Source: Fragilaria crotonensis | Taxonomy: Eukaryota; Bacillariophyta; Fragilariophyceae; Fragilariales; Fragilariaceae | Direction: 5' to 3' | Assembly (NCBI GenBank): GCA_022925895.1 | Contig: JAKSYS010000249.1 | Location: 1-64,000, forward strand | Length of the DNA: 64,000 bases | Shown: one piece after another, positions 11,161 to 19,899 of the stretch | Position numbering within the stretch: position 1 is the stretch's first letter | Layout: every line of letters starts with the position of its first letter | The notes under the pieces: model-generated | What the model saw: the letters and a program-made list of their open reading frames with translations, nothing else | The model's database searches: none | Told to the model about the DNA's origin: nothing | Program-made: the position numbers and the translations under genes

Positions 11161-12228
11161 ATGACACGTTTGTCTCTTCACCAGCTGCTAGTGGCGGTGT
11201 CGTCGTGCCTCAATGTCGACGCTGCTCTGCGAGGAGGCGTGGCTGGCTTCCTGGAGGATGTATTCGACCAAAATATGAAAGTCAAAACTATCCCTGCATT
11301 AGGTGAGGTGAGGAACCAAACTTTGGATATAGACCCTGAGCTCGTAAAAGATGTCGTTGAGAAGAAAAATAAGACTGATGATTCCATTATGCGGGGAGAG
11401 GTGGATGAGTTCATTGGGGCTGTATTCGACACGAAAGAGGATGTGAAAGGTGATATCCCAGCGGATGTTGACCCCGATGAAAGACTGGATGACCTCTACT
11501 CAAATGTAACTACAAACGAAGATAACGAAAAGTCAGGTGGTGTGGCATCCAACAGATCCGATACCAACAAAACCAAGTGCCCGAGTGGTGTGCGTGATGA
11601 TTCGTTCTCCGATCTCGGCGTGGGCAGGACGAAAAGTGGCAAGAAGGGTAGCAAGGTAGGGGACCACGACGACGATCTCGCTTCTGTGACTACAAGCGAA
11701 GATGTGGAAATTTCAGGTGGAAAAGAATCCAATAGCTCTAAGAACAACATCACTAAGTGTCCGAAAGGTGTTAGTGGTGATTTGTTGTCCGCTCGCGGCG
11801 TAAAGGGAAAGAAGGGAGGAAAGAAAGGTGGAAAGAAGGTTGGAAAAATTGTTGTCCACCATGACGATGATGATGGCGTGTTCTATGGTAAAGGAAAGGG
11901 TGAGAGCGGAGATGGAACATCATATGGTGGTGGGTGTTCAGGTGAGGGCTGTGGAGAAAATCTTGGAGGCAGTGATTGGGACGGGTACCAAGGCGAGGGC
12001 ATGAACTTCGGTAAAGGAACAGAGCTTGGCAAAGGAAAGGGAAAAGATGAACCAGACTATGGAAAAGGGAAGGGAAAAGGTGAACCAGGAAAGGGAAAAG
12101 GTGAACAAGACTATGGAAAAGGAAAGGGAAAAGGTGAACTAGACTATGGAAAAGGAAAGGGTGCTATAGTGGATGACGACGACGCATATTTTTACGATAA
12201 AGGCAAGGGTCGAGGAAAGAAGGGCTAA
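11161..12228 (+). CDS. secreted Lys/Gly-rich repeat protein, silaffin/cingulin-like candidate
   Basis: A 355-residue protein with an N-terminal signal peptide (hydrophobic LLVAVSSCL, cleavage likely after NVDA). Residues about 105-235 hold two copies of a ~60-residue module: VTTNEDNEKSGG...TKCPSGV...KSGKKGSK...DHDDD, then VTTSEDVEISGG...TKCPKGV...KKGGKKGGKK...HHDDDD. Each pairs an acidic stretch, one cysteine, and a Lys/Gly patch closed by Asp. Residues ~240-355 are low-complexity repeats of YGKGKGKGE type with interspersed tyrosines. Several N-x-S/T glycosylation sequons lie in the N-terminal half. Lys-rich, Tyr-spaced, acid-alternating secreted proteins include diatom silaffins and cingulins, which template silica, but many other KGKG proteins exist, so this role is an inference. 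Single exon, intact. Confidence 0.75.
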   Translation: MTRLSLHQLLVAVSSCLNVDAALRGGVAGFLEDVFDQNMKVKTIPALGEVRNQTLDIDPELVKDVVEKKNKTDDSIMRGEVDEFIGAVFDTKEDVKGDIPADVDPDERLDDLYSNVTTNEDNEKSGGVASNRSDTNKTKCPSGVRDDSFSDLGVGRTKSGKKGSKVGDHDDDLASVTTSEDVEISGGKESNSSKNNITKCPKGVSGDLLSARGVKGKKGGKKGGKKVGKIVVHHDDDDGVFYGKGKGESGDGTSYGGGCSGEGCGENLGGSDWDGYQGEGMNFGKGTELGKGKGKDEPDYGKGKGKGEPGKGKGEQDYGKGKGKGELDYGKGKGAIVDDDDAYFYDKGKGRGKKG

Positions 12229-12291
12229 GAATATGACCTAATCCAATATCGAACCACTATCCGAGTTCGTCATCTTTCTTGTTCTTTGCTT

Positions 12292-13067
12292 TTACGACAC
12301 TAGAGACAAACTTCGCTCTTCCTTTTCTGCTTCTTCTAGCTCCAAATCCCTAATTTCTTTTTGCCGTGCTTGTTGACCTTGAGCCCTCCAGCTGACGAAA
12401 CAATTCCAACCGACGCCAACCAAGTTGATAACGAGTACTTGGAATTTGACTGGCACATAACGGAAGTTGAGAAACTGTACAGGAACATAGACAGACCAAT
12501 CAAAGATCATGATCGTAAGCCATTCTTCGCGGATCATGCGTGGTAAATGTTTGGGTTCCACACCCTCCATACTCAGAGAACTGTCATAAGAACTGGGACG
12601 TAGACTGGAGTGAAAACGAATTCATCGTAGAAGACTCGTTTCAACACCGGTCAATATTCGTTCCAGGAATCGCCCGAGCAAGACCAACGTACCAGAAGTG
12701 AAGGACGGTGCAACAAAACAACATTGAGGAGCACAAACCGTCCCATTTGATTCCAATCCACTTGGAAGTCGGGTTTGGTTTGAATGTCGTCCTCGGCACT
12801 TTCAACCGGCAGCTGCGAGTGCATGAGACGTTGTGCGCCGAGATTGCCAAGTCCAGAAATGAGACCTGCAGAGATAATCTTGGTAATTATGGGATGGGTG
12901 TCCAACTTGTGTGAGTACCACAACAGAGGCGATTCCAGAAAGTGAACGTCTTCGACATGCTTCGACGAGAAGTTGCGTGTTCGAGCACCACTAGTACGTC
13001 TAGGAAGGCATGGTCGACACCTCAGAGGGGGAACTCGTTGAAGGCAAGGCCGAAGCATCATTTGCAT
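12292..13067 (-). pseudogene. Mpv17/PMP22-family membrane protein gene, frame-broken
   Basis: The minus-strand frames carry an Mpv17/PMP22 protein in order. An Arg-rich mitochondrial-type leader is followed by LLWYSHKLDTHPIITKIISAG and GLGNLGAQ (12651-13067); then LHFWYVGLARAIPGT in a second frame; RVFYDEFVFTPVYVPVLM in a third; and finally REEWLTIMIFDWSVYVPVQF, LNFRYVPVKFQVL and VGWNCFVSWRAQ (12292-12570), the family's signature C-terminus. Mpv17 proteins are four-helix inner-mitochondrial or peroxisomal membrane channels. Three frame changes lie between about 12570 and 12730; two look like loss of one base (a TGG codon read as TG before AGT at about 12573; one base missing before AAACGAGTC near 12630). 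As written it cannot make a full protein. Convergent with the 11161 gene. Confidence 0.78.
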
Positions 13068-13468
13068 CGATTCTGATAGTAAATTTCCGATCTAGACTGT
13101 GAAGAGTTCCTGTGGTTCATTGTTATGCTGCAGTATTAGTGCTACCGGTAGTTGGTCTGGGTGCTGCCAGCCGCCAGGTGAATGAACGTAGTTTGTTCCT
13201 CTTCGATGAGTGGGCTCTTCTAAGAATATCTAAATATCTCGAAGATTGTGAGATATCTAGCTATCTTGGACTAACAGTGCAAGGATGACAGAATATACTC
13301 GGAGTAGGATTACAGTACATCACATCTATCATACGGAGTTCCTAATAGCCTGATCGTGTAGAAAATGAGTTCCTGATGCACCCTTGATCCGTCTTGTCGG
13401 GTGACGTGTCGATGTGTGGAGATCCTCAGTATCAGTGATGCTTGAGTTGACTGATCGCGAGTCGCGAG
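13068..13468. other. spacer upstream of the Mpv17 relic
   Basis: No gene seen. It should hold the former Mpv17 promoter and ends at the TTA that flanks the gene-carrying element starting at 13472. Confidence 0.3.
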
Positions 13469-13471
13469 TTA

Positions 13472-14731
13472 GGCCGTCTCTTACGGTGAACAAAAATCGT
13501 GACATAAACAAGAACAAAAACGTCTTCTTGTTTCTGTTCTTGAAAAACACGTCCCTTACGGCGACAAGAATACTAACATAACATAAACACATTCTTGGGG
13601 CTGACAAAAATAAAATTAATTCTTGTTCGGCGAACAAGAATGTTTTGATCAATTCGATTGCTCCGATGGCATCCTCGTCGTCATCCATTAATTAATTTTA
13701 TAACAACAACATACGTCGCAGCAACTGGACCTGAGTGACTCCTCCTCATCCTCTGATAAATTCTCTTGTTTCCATTACCCTCCATCGTACCGACAACCGT
13801 CATCAGGACGAACGACAAGATGATCACAGACACATAGGGAGGGAGGACAACAGCCAGCCCACATGCCGGTCTTGCCATCGAATAGGGCAACAAGTGTCAC
13901 GGCCAAGCAGAAGCCCAAGATAGCAATGGACATGATGACGCGGAACAAGAAGAAGAGATTCTGAGCAGCACTACGTGGTGGCTCGTTCGACTCGATGGGC
14001 TTGCCGGTGATCTTGGAAAAAGATCATCTGAACAAGGTACACGCAGTGGAGAAGGCCAGAGAACTCAATTCCCAACGACACGTAGGAAGTGAAGAGCATG
14101 AAGTAGTTGTTGAAGAGCATGAAGGTGAAGTCAAGCATGCAGTTGGCGGCGTTGACCTGGGCCGTCAATTGACCAACCTGGATGGTGGTCAAAATCATGG
14201 CGACACCGGTGGCGAGGAAGTCTTCGTCAGCCCATTTTGGCAAACCGAGAACCGAGGCTCCCTTGATGGCAGATCCCATCAAGTTGATGACGGTGATAAC
14301 CAGAACGACGAGGTATTAACGTCCGACGATGAAACGCTCCATGTTGTCGCCCTTGTGCGCGAGCTTGGTATTCAACAAGGCACGTGGATAGGATTCGGCA
14401 TACTGTTCTTTATCGATAGGTTGCTGTAGTAGCGAAACAAGGCGACTCCCCCAAGGGAGGCAGCACTACGTTTTACGTACTCTAGTGTAGTACATTGTAC
14501 TCCAGAGTCTGGAGTACACCGAGTATGTTAATACTCGAGAGGCCGTAACGGAGGACGAGCTTGATCTCGAGTTCGTTTTGGAATTCCAAAAAGGATAAGG
14601 GTTATAAGATATTCGTTCTTGTATTCGTAAAAATCGTAAGGGACGTAAACAGGATTTGCAACATAAACGCAACTGAATGCTCATGAAATTAATTTTTGTT
14701 CTTGTTCTTGTAAACACCGTAAGGATCGGCC
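13472..14731. mobile_element. candidate gene-capturing PIF/Harbinger-type element (TIR + TTA duplication)
   Basis: The two ends are inverted repeats: GGCCGTCTCTTACGGTG at 13472-13488 and, on the other strand, GGCCGATCCTTACGGTG at 14731-14715 (14 of 17 identical). Both are followed inward by AACAAGAACAAAAA-type sequence and by CGTCCCTTACG (near 13550 and, inverted, near 14640). Each end is directly flanked by TTA (13469-13471 and 14732-14734), the 3-bp target duplication expected of PIF/Harbinger elements. There is no transposase inside; the interior holds the silicon-transporter fragment. I infer a non-autonomous element that captured a host gene piece. The alternative is two separate MITEs in opposite orientation on either side of a native relic. 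Confidence 0.5.
13750..14460 (-). pseudogene. SIT: silicon transporter (SIT) fragment, broken
   Basis: The minus strand encodes the middle of a diatom silicon (silicic acid) transporter. In order: DKEQYAESYPRA, HKGDNMERFIVGR, then hydrophobic helices with VLGLPKW, GVAMILTTIQVGQLTAQVNA, CMLD, YVSLGIEFSGLLH; in a second frame GKPIESNEPPRSAAQN and ALFDGKTGMW; in a third VPPY-like PPYVSVII and TMEG. These are SIT hallmarks, including the first GRQ motif and the approach to the second EGxQ motif. The Gln codon of GRQ is a TAA stop near 14310, the second EGxQ reads EGNG, and two further frame changes lie near 14010 and 13850. There is also an inserted TFMLF-like duplication after CMLD. Both gene ends are missing, so it is a truncated, non-functional copy. 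Family identification is firm. Confidence 0.85.
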
Positions 14732-14939
14732 TTAATGATGCAGTCCAGAATTGTCTGCTTTGATTACTAGAGATAGGGCTATATCTCACCTTGCACAATA
14801 CGCACCCCAAAGTACTCCGAGTACTACGTAAATGCGATAACGCGATAACCGATCTGTATGTGGGACGGGGATAGATCTGATATTTCAGCAATCTGCACCG
14901 ACACCATATGCATAAACTTAACTCGGGAAAGAACTGATC

Positions 14940-17900
14940 ATGACTGTAGCTGAAAGCGTTAGCGCAGCAACTCAGTGTCCCTGTCACCGATTCAGCAACA
15001 CAAAGTCAATTTATGAAGCGCTAACATCAGGCACATCGACAAACGAGGTCATTGACTGGCTTTCTGGAAGACACGCCGAGGAGAACATACAAAAACAGGG
15101 TAGGCTGCGCCTTTCTTGCAATTCATCCGATCGATGTGGGAATCGCGTCAATACATCCTTCTCTATCCTCAATGATATTCGAAGCGCATGCCGAGATTAT
15201 CTCGAGGGTCCAAATCAGACAACACTGGAAGAATCAAGAGTGACTTATGAAACGTCATTCCCCTCCTTGTTACAGACCACCCCCGCTAAAGCACCAGCGG
15301 CAAAGCCAAATACTCTGATCACCAGAAAGAATCCAAAGGCAAAAAAATATCAGACTGATTCAGCTCCAGAGCCGCAGCAACGCAGACCAATTCGCAGAAT
15401 ACGTCCAGCTATAGCACTGTCGCCGAGCGACAAGGGGAACATTGCGAATCTCCAGTGCGAACCACTGGTACGGAATGCCCTTCCTGCAAGCATCGACAGT
15501 TCACCTTTGGAAAAATCTCCTTCAACAACCATGCAGCGGGCGAAGAAGGGGAGTTTACCACCCCAAGCATTAGCAACCGTATCAAACAAAGGAAGCACAG
15601 GAAGTCGCCTCTCTGACGAGCCCTTGGCGCGACCTGCTAGACTTGTTGGCGGGTTTCAGAAGGCGGTGGCATCGGAGCCAAGCAAGATCACTCTTCACTC
15701 CAATAGACCGAGAGATAATTCCATGGTCAGTGGTGCCTTCCCGCAAAGCAGCCTTCGCGTGATCACGCCAACCTCGTTTCCAAGTGCTGGTCACCGGACG
15801 GGTTCGTCGACGGAAGTAGATTCTACGGGTAACGTTCCATCAGCCCATGCAGGACCCTCATCGCACAATACACTTATTCCCTCCAATGATGACAAGGATA
15901 TGAAAAACTTCGTTTACGAATCCCATCAACATCACGGTGACCTCACTTCCGGCAGCCATCAGTCCCAACCCTTGTCATCGATGCCAGAAGGGAGCAGCGA
16001 TTTGGTATCCAAAACAAATACAGACACCCCTACTTGGGCGCTGCAAACACCGACCAAGGCGGTGGTTCCGGTGGATAAGGCAGAAATATGCAAAGCACTG
16101 CCAGCGGAGATGGTTGAGCATCTTTCAGAACTTTATACTTCTTTGATCATTAACAATCTTGTTCCATCTACGCCATTGGAGTTGCGTTTCTTAATCGGAC
16201 TGCTAACAGTTGAGGATTCGGCTTCGAGAACGCCGGCGAAGGATGCCATCCACAATATTCTCATTTCACCGAAAGCAGTTCGCGCATTCGCCGTTCAGTC
16301 CTTGACCATGTTGCAGACACTGCTGGGCAATCTGCACCTGCAGGTCCTGTCTGCATTAATTGAATGCCCTCCCGTTCGAGAGTTGCTCCCAGAATTGACC
16401 ACGGAGCTCTCAGCACGCTTTCGAGAACGACGTGAATCGTTGGTGACAAATGACATTGGCTTTGGCGGTGGTATCCAGCCAATTTTGACTCTCCCCTTTG
16501 ATGAGAATCGAGATTCACGGCACAACTATAAATCCCGCGAAGAAGCTGCTCTCTATAGAAATCGAGAAGAGAGTCGTGACGCATTTCTCTATCAGTTACG
16601 CTCCTTTCAGAATATTAGGGGAAGGGTGTTAGATACCTCTGAGTTAGAGGCGTCGCTTGTCAAGATCAAAAGATCGGCTGGAAATGTCGTGAAGGGGGTT
16701 GACGTTCACAATATGCATTGGTTTGCACAATTCTTTTCTGAATTGTTGCTGCAAATCGGTTTGGTACCCATGGAAGAGACCGATAAGGAATTGCTGCAGA
16801 TCACAGACAAGGATAAGCTCCAACGATTGCACAAACGGTTTTCCTCTAAAGTTGGAACGTCGAAAGGCAGCTCGATCAAAATGGTCGAGGACTTGAAAGA
16901 TAGCGGTTCACCAGAGAAGGAAGCGCACCAACTATTTCCTGGCCATCAAGAGTTCTTCTTCTTGTTCCTCCAAGCCGCTGATTCATACTGCTTTGGAGCG
17001 CACCTCAAGAGCCGCCTAGTTGCTAGTATCCTAAGTCTGGAAAGCAATACTGACTTGAAAGGCATCCTGGATAGAATGATGAAGCTACAACTCCTTGCTA
17101 AGTTTCTTGGCGTTCTGCTCTTCAGTCCCAATTGGCATACGAGCGCAGTTTCTGGAGTATTAAATTCAGTTTCGAACGACGAGATATCCATTTGGACCGG
17201 CGCGACCGAATTGTCGATTCTTCCCCTGTTGGAAGTGATCAGTAAGGCAAAAAACAAGCAGCACCTTTTATCTACGATACCGTGGGTCCTCGAGCTTCTT
17301 CGAATGGCGAAATGGGATGCCATATCTATGCGATCATCCACGGTACGATCAATTGTTGCCAGGTTGATCTCACTGAGGGATGCCTTTCGAACGACAGGGA
17401 CCCCAAGTCTGCAGCTGGTCTCATTCTCCCTGGAGTCTTTTTTTCATCAAATCGTTGGGTTACGACACACCCACTCAATCTATCGACTTCCAATGGAGAA
17501 AGAAATGCCGTCACTGGATGAATCTGCTGTTGACTTTGTCGAGCTGGAAGTCTCCAAGACCTTTCTGTTTGCTACGGTTTCACACATGGACGAGTTTCTC
17601 ACTTTGTTAACGTCTATTGCTATTACAAAGAGTAAATCTGTCGGGACACCTCGCAAGATGAGGCCGTCCATGGTTTCTTCGTCGACAATTTCGTTCTCCA
17701 ACTTGCCGACCAATGATGATGTCGCCCTGCCAATCGCTGCCCCGAGCCAAGGCGCCCTACCAGGATCGCAAGGTGCGAAGGGTGCAATAATCGGCAAACT
17801 GGTGGACCTCTTCTTTCACCAACATGGAGATCTGAGAGAGATTTGCGAGTTTGTTGCAGCTCGAGCGGTTCAGAAGGCAATGGTCGATGTCCAACATCAC

Positions 17901-18236
17901 TTTCTTTCCGAGTACTTTGTGAAAGTGGACCAAAGTAAATTCGCAACCGAAGAGTCGGAGATTCGTTCCGAGCTTGAACGAGAAGCTCAAGACAGAGCAC
18001 TGCAAGTTTTCGAGGCATCCTTGGGATCGACAATCAGCCAGGCAGTGAGCATGTTGAGCATGCCGTCAAAGTCGGCAAAAGTCAAGGAAATCGCCGCCAC
18101 TTTGGCTCTCGATCACGTTAAAAAGTCATCCCGCTTCAAGGTGAATGCCCTGGTCAAGGTGGAGTTGACGAAATACACCGAAGCCTACCTGAGGAAAGAG
18201 AAGAGGCGTTTGTTTGCTGCAAAGACTGACTCGTGA
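14940..18236 (+). CDS. CDAN1: Codanin-1 homologue
   Basis: A single-exon 1098-residue protein. The N-terminal ~380 residues are Ser/Pro/Lys-rich and probably disordered. The rest is helical and carries codanin-1 landmarks: ELYTSLIINNLVPSTPLEL near residue 400, a LSARFRERRESL block with PFDENRDSRHNY near 500-540 and a following EEAALYRNREESRDAF helix, then GHQEFFFLFLQAADSY near residue 670 and a C-terminal conserved region around EWLLR-like helices (PWVLELLRMAKWD, DLFFHQHGDLREICEF). Codanin-1 is a nucleo-cytoplasmic regulator of the histone chaperone ASF1 and of the nuclease CDIN1 in animals; what it does in diatoms is not known. No targeting signal. The intact 3.3-kb frame is a useful control for sequence accuracy in this part of the window. 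Confidence 0.78.
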   Translation: MTVAESVSAATQCPCHRFSNTKSIYEALTSGTSTNEVIDWLSGRHAEENIQKQGRLRLSCNSSDRCGNRVNTSFSILNDIRSACRDYLEGPNQTTLEESRVTYETSFPSLLQTTPAKAPAAKPNTLITRKNPKAKKYQTDSAPEPQQRRPIRRIRPAIALSPSDKGNIANLQCEPLVRNALPASIDSSPLEKSPSTTMQRAKKGSLPPQALATVSNKGSTGSRLSDEPLARPARLVGGFQKAVASEPSKITLHSNRPRDNSMVSGAFPQSSLRVITPTSFPSAGHRTGSSTEVDSTGNVPSAHAGPSSHNTLIPSNDDKDMKNFVYESHQHHGDLTSGSHQSQPLSSMPEGSSDLVSKTNTDTPTWALQTPTKAVVPVDKAEICKALPAEMVEHLSELYTSLIINNLVPSTPLELRFLIGLLTVEDSASRTPAKDAIHNILISPKAVRAFAVQSLTMLQTLLGNLHLQVLSALIECPPVRELLPELTTELSARFRERRESLVTNDIGFGGGIQPILTLPFDENRDSRHNYKSREEAALYRNREESRDAFLYQLRSFQNIRGRVLDTSELEASLVKIKRSAGNVVKGVDVHNMHWFAQFFSELLLQIGLVPMEETDKELLQITDKDKLQRLHKRFSSKVGTSKGSSIKMVEDLKDSGSPEKEAHQLFPGHQEFFFLFLQAADSYCFGAHLKSRLVASILSLESNTDLKGILDRMMKLQLLAKFLGVLLFSPNWHTSAVSGVLNSVSNDEISIWTGATELSILPLLEVISKAKNKQHLLSTIPWVLELLRMAKWDAISMRSSTVRSIVARLISLRDAFRTTGTPSLQLVSFSLESFFHQIVGLRHTHSIYRLPMEKEMPSLDESAVDFVELEVSKTFLFATVSHMDEFLTLLTSIAITKSKSVGTPRKMRPSMVSSSTISFSNLPTNDDVALPIAAPSQGALPGSQGAKGAIIGKLVDLFFHQHGDLREICEFVAARAVQKAMVDVQHHFLSEYFVKVDQSKFATEESEIRSELEREAQDRALQVFEASLGSTISQAVSMLSMPSKSAKVKEIAATLALDHVKKSSRFKVNALVKVELTKYTEAYLRKEKRRLFAAKTDS

Positions 18237-18238
18237 CG

Positions 18239-18623
18239 ACCTTGTACAAGACGAATTTTCTCATTTCCTTCAGCTAAGGTGTTTATAAGTAGTTCCAGTT
18301 GAGCCAGGAATCAGCGTAGGATGAACACTTAAGGTTTTCGAACGACCATACGGTATGAGGATCGTATTGCGTTTTCAAACAGAAAATGAAGTGGTGTGAT
18401 CATTATTAATTTTCGATGTTTTGCCGCAGGTCTTGAGCTTACGTGATCACGGTGGGGCATATTAGGAAACGACCTACTCTGATTTCTGATTTGGCATTTT
18501 CAGATTGACCGTAAAATATACTGCCAAAGATCAACACAACATGGACAGCCGCGAACCGCAGAGACCCTTGATACTGGAGAGGTAGGAGGAAATGATTACA
18601 CTGAGAACTGATTAGAAGCAATG
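18239..18623. other. 3'-3' spacer between Codanin-1 and LRAT genes
   Basis: A 385-bp convergent intergenic spacer. It should contain both polyadenylation regions; no ORF or repeat is supported. Confidence 0.4.
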
Positions 18624-19577
18624 CTATAGCTGGCTCCACTCTGTTATGCACTCGACAAATACCTCTGGTTGGTCAATAGCATTCTCCCAGAAATCATTGC
18701 GAAGTCGTTGAGATGTTTCATGCCAGAATTTCTTGCACCTGTGCAACATCCAGAAGGGCCCTCCAATGGTGATGATCCCATATCCCGCAATGACAGGAAG
18801 TATGTAGGGCTGTGTGGATAAGAGACTGACTTTCGTTGTATATCCCAAATAACCCCAAAATCCTGACGCCGGGACGGTCACTTGCTGTGAGGCAGCGTAG
18901 AGTGCCAGTGTCGTCGCCGATTTTGCTTGCCCCGCAGCTGTTACATGGAGAAAGGTCGATGCCTGCAAGGTCGCCCATGTTCCTGTTTTACACCACACAG
19001 CTACACACTCACAGTTTGCCTTGAGAAAATGGTACTTTGGCAATTTGTCAGGATGTGCAAGGAGGAACGCTACTCTTGATAGGACTAGCCCAGGCGGATC
19101 AGACTCTACTGCTGTGCATGTTCCACTTCTCCAAAGATTTCGCTTCCACCAACTCGCGCTATACTCCACTTTTCTCCACTCGTTCGAATCTTCCTTTTCG
19201 CAAACACGCATGCCGCCCCGGGTCGTGCGATTCACAAACAAGCATTTGCGTTGATCATCTTCGCCACGAATTACGCCGCTAAAGTCAGCGATAAAAAGCA
19301 TGTCGCCATTTATCTCAGTAATTATCCCATGATGCTGAAAGAGACCAGGAATCCCGGCGAAGGAACACCATTTGTAAACATGATCGCCAATTTGAAAGCA
19401 ACGTTCTGAATATGGGACTTCCTCGTTTTTTTCTATTGTCTCAGTTGCTTCATCCGTTCCTCCTGTTTCTACTTCGTTGACCATAAAGGGAGGATCCTCG
19501 TTCGTCACGTCAAGCTTCGCGGTGGCTTGACTTTGATTGCCTTCCTCGTTGATGTTAGTTGTTGTAACATCTGCCAT
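18624..19577 (-). CDS. LRAT/NC-domain protein
   Basis: The chosen start (19577, context ACCATGG) gives 317 residues; a longer frame opens at 19652 but its extra 25 residues look like 5' leader. Residues ~60-210 form an LRAT (lecithin retinol acyltransferase / NlpC-P60-like thiol) domain: GDHVYKWCSFAGIPGLFQHH supplies the conserved His, and KANCECVAVWCKTG supplies the NCE motif with the catalytic Cys. Between them lies a ~100-residue insertion with SWWKRNLWR. The C-terminus has a hydrophobic segment (LPVIAGYGIITIGGPFWML) that could anchor it in a membrane. Relatives are phospholipid acyltransferases/hydrolases or uncharacterised NC proteins. Substrate unknown. Intact, intronless. Confidence 0.78.
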   Translation of the reverse strand: MADVTTTNINEEGNQSQATAKLDVTNEDPPFMVNEVETGGTDEATETIEKNEEVPYSERCFQIGDHVYKWCSFAGIPGLFQHHGIITEINGDMLFIADFSGVIRGEDDQRKCLFVNRTTRGGMRVCEKEDSNEWRKVEYSASWWKRNLWRSGTCTAVESDPPGLVLSRVAFLLAHPDKLPKYHFLKANCECVAVWCKTGTWATLQASTFLHVTAAGQAKSATTLALYAASQQVTVPASGFWGYLGYTTKVSLLSTQPYILPVIAGYGIITIGGPFWMLHRCKKFWHETSQRLRNDFWENAIDQPEVFVECITEWSQL

Positions 19578-19899
19578 GGTCGAAATCACGATTCTCGCAG
19601 CGAAGATGTTTCGAAGTTCGAATCCTTCAAAAACCAAAAACCGTATTCCCAACGGGCACTATATCACATTTTATCAACATATTCAGACACGCGGAGCAAG
19701 GGTTCTACTGGCCGTCTGGACGATTTTTCTGGTATGTTTGCTCCGTAGAGAGATAAAATTGACAGTATTCGTGTGGTCGGTACGCGAGTACTGGATGACA
19801 GTAGACTGGTTAGTAGAACCTACCGGTAGTAGCCTACCTACTAGGCCTTGACGAACGACGACCCGAACCTGACGGCAGGTGTCCTTTGCACAAGAGCAA

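Noticed and set aside
13995-14429. 144-codon plus-strand frame rich in His/Glu/Val
   Set aside because: Complement of the silicon-transporter relic; its sequence is explained by the SIT codons read backwards.
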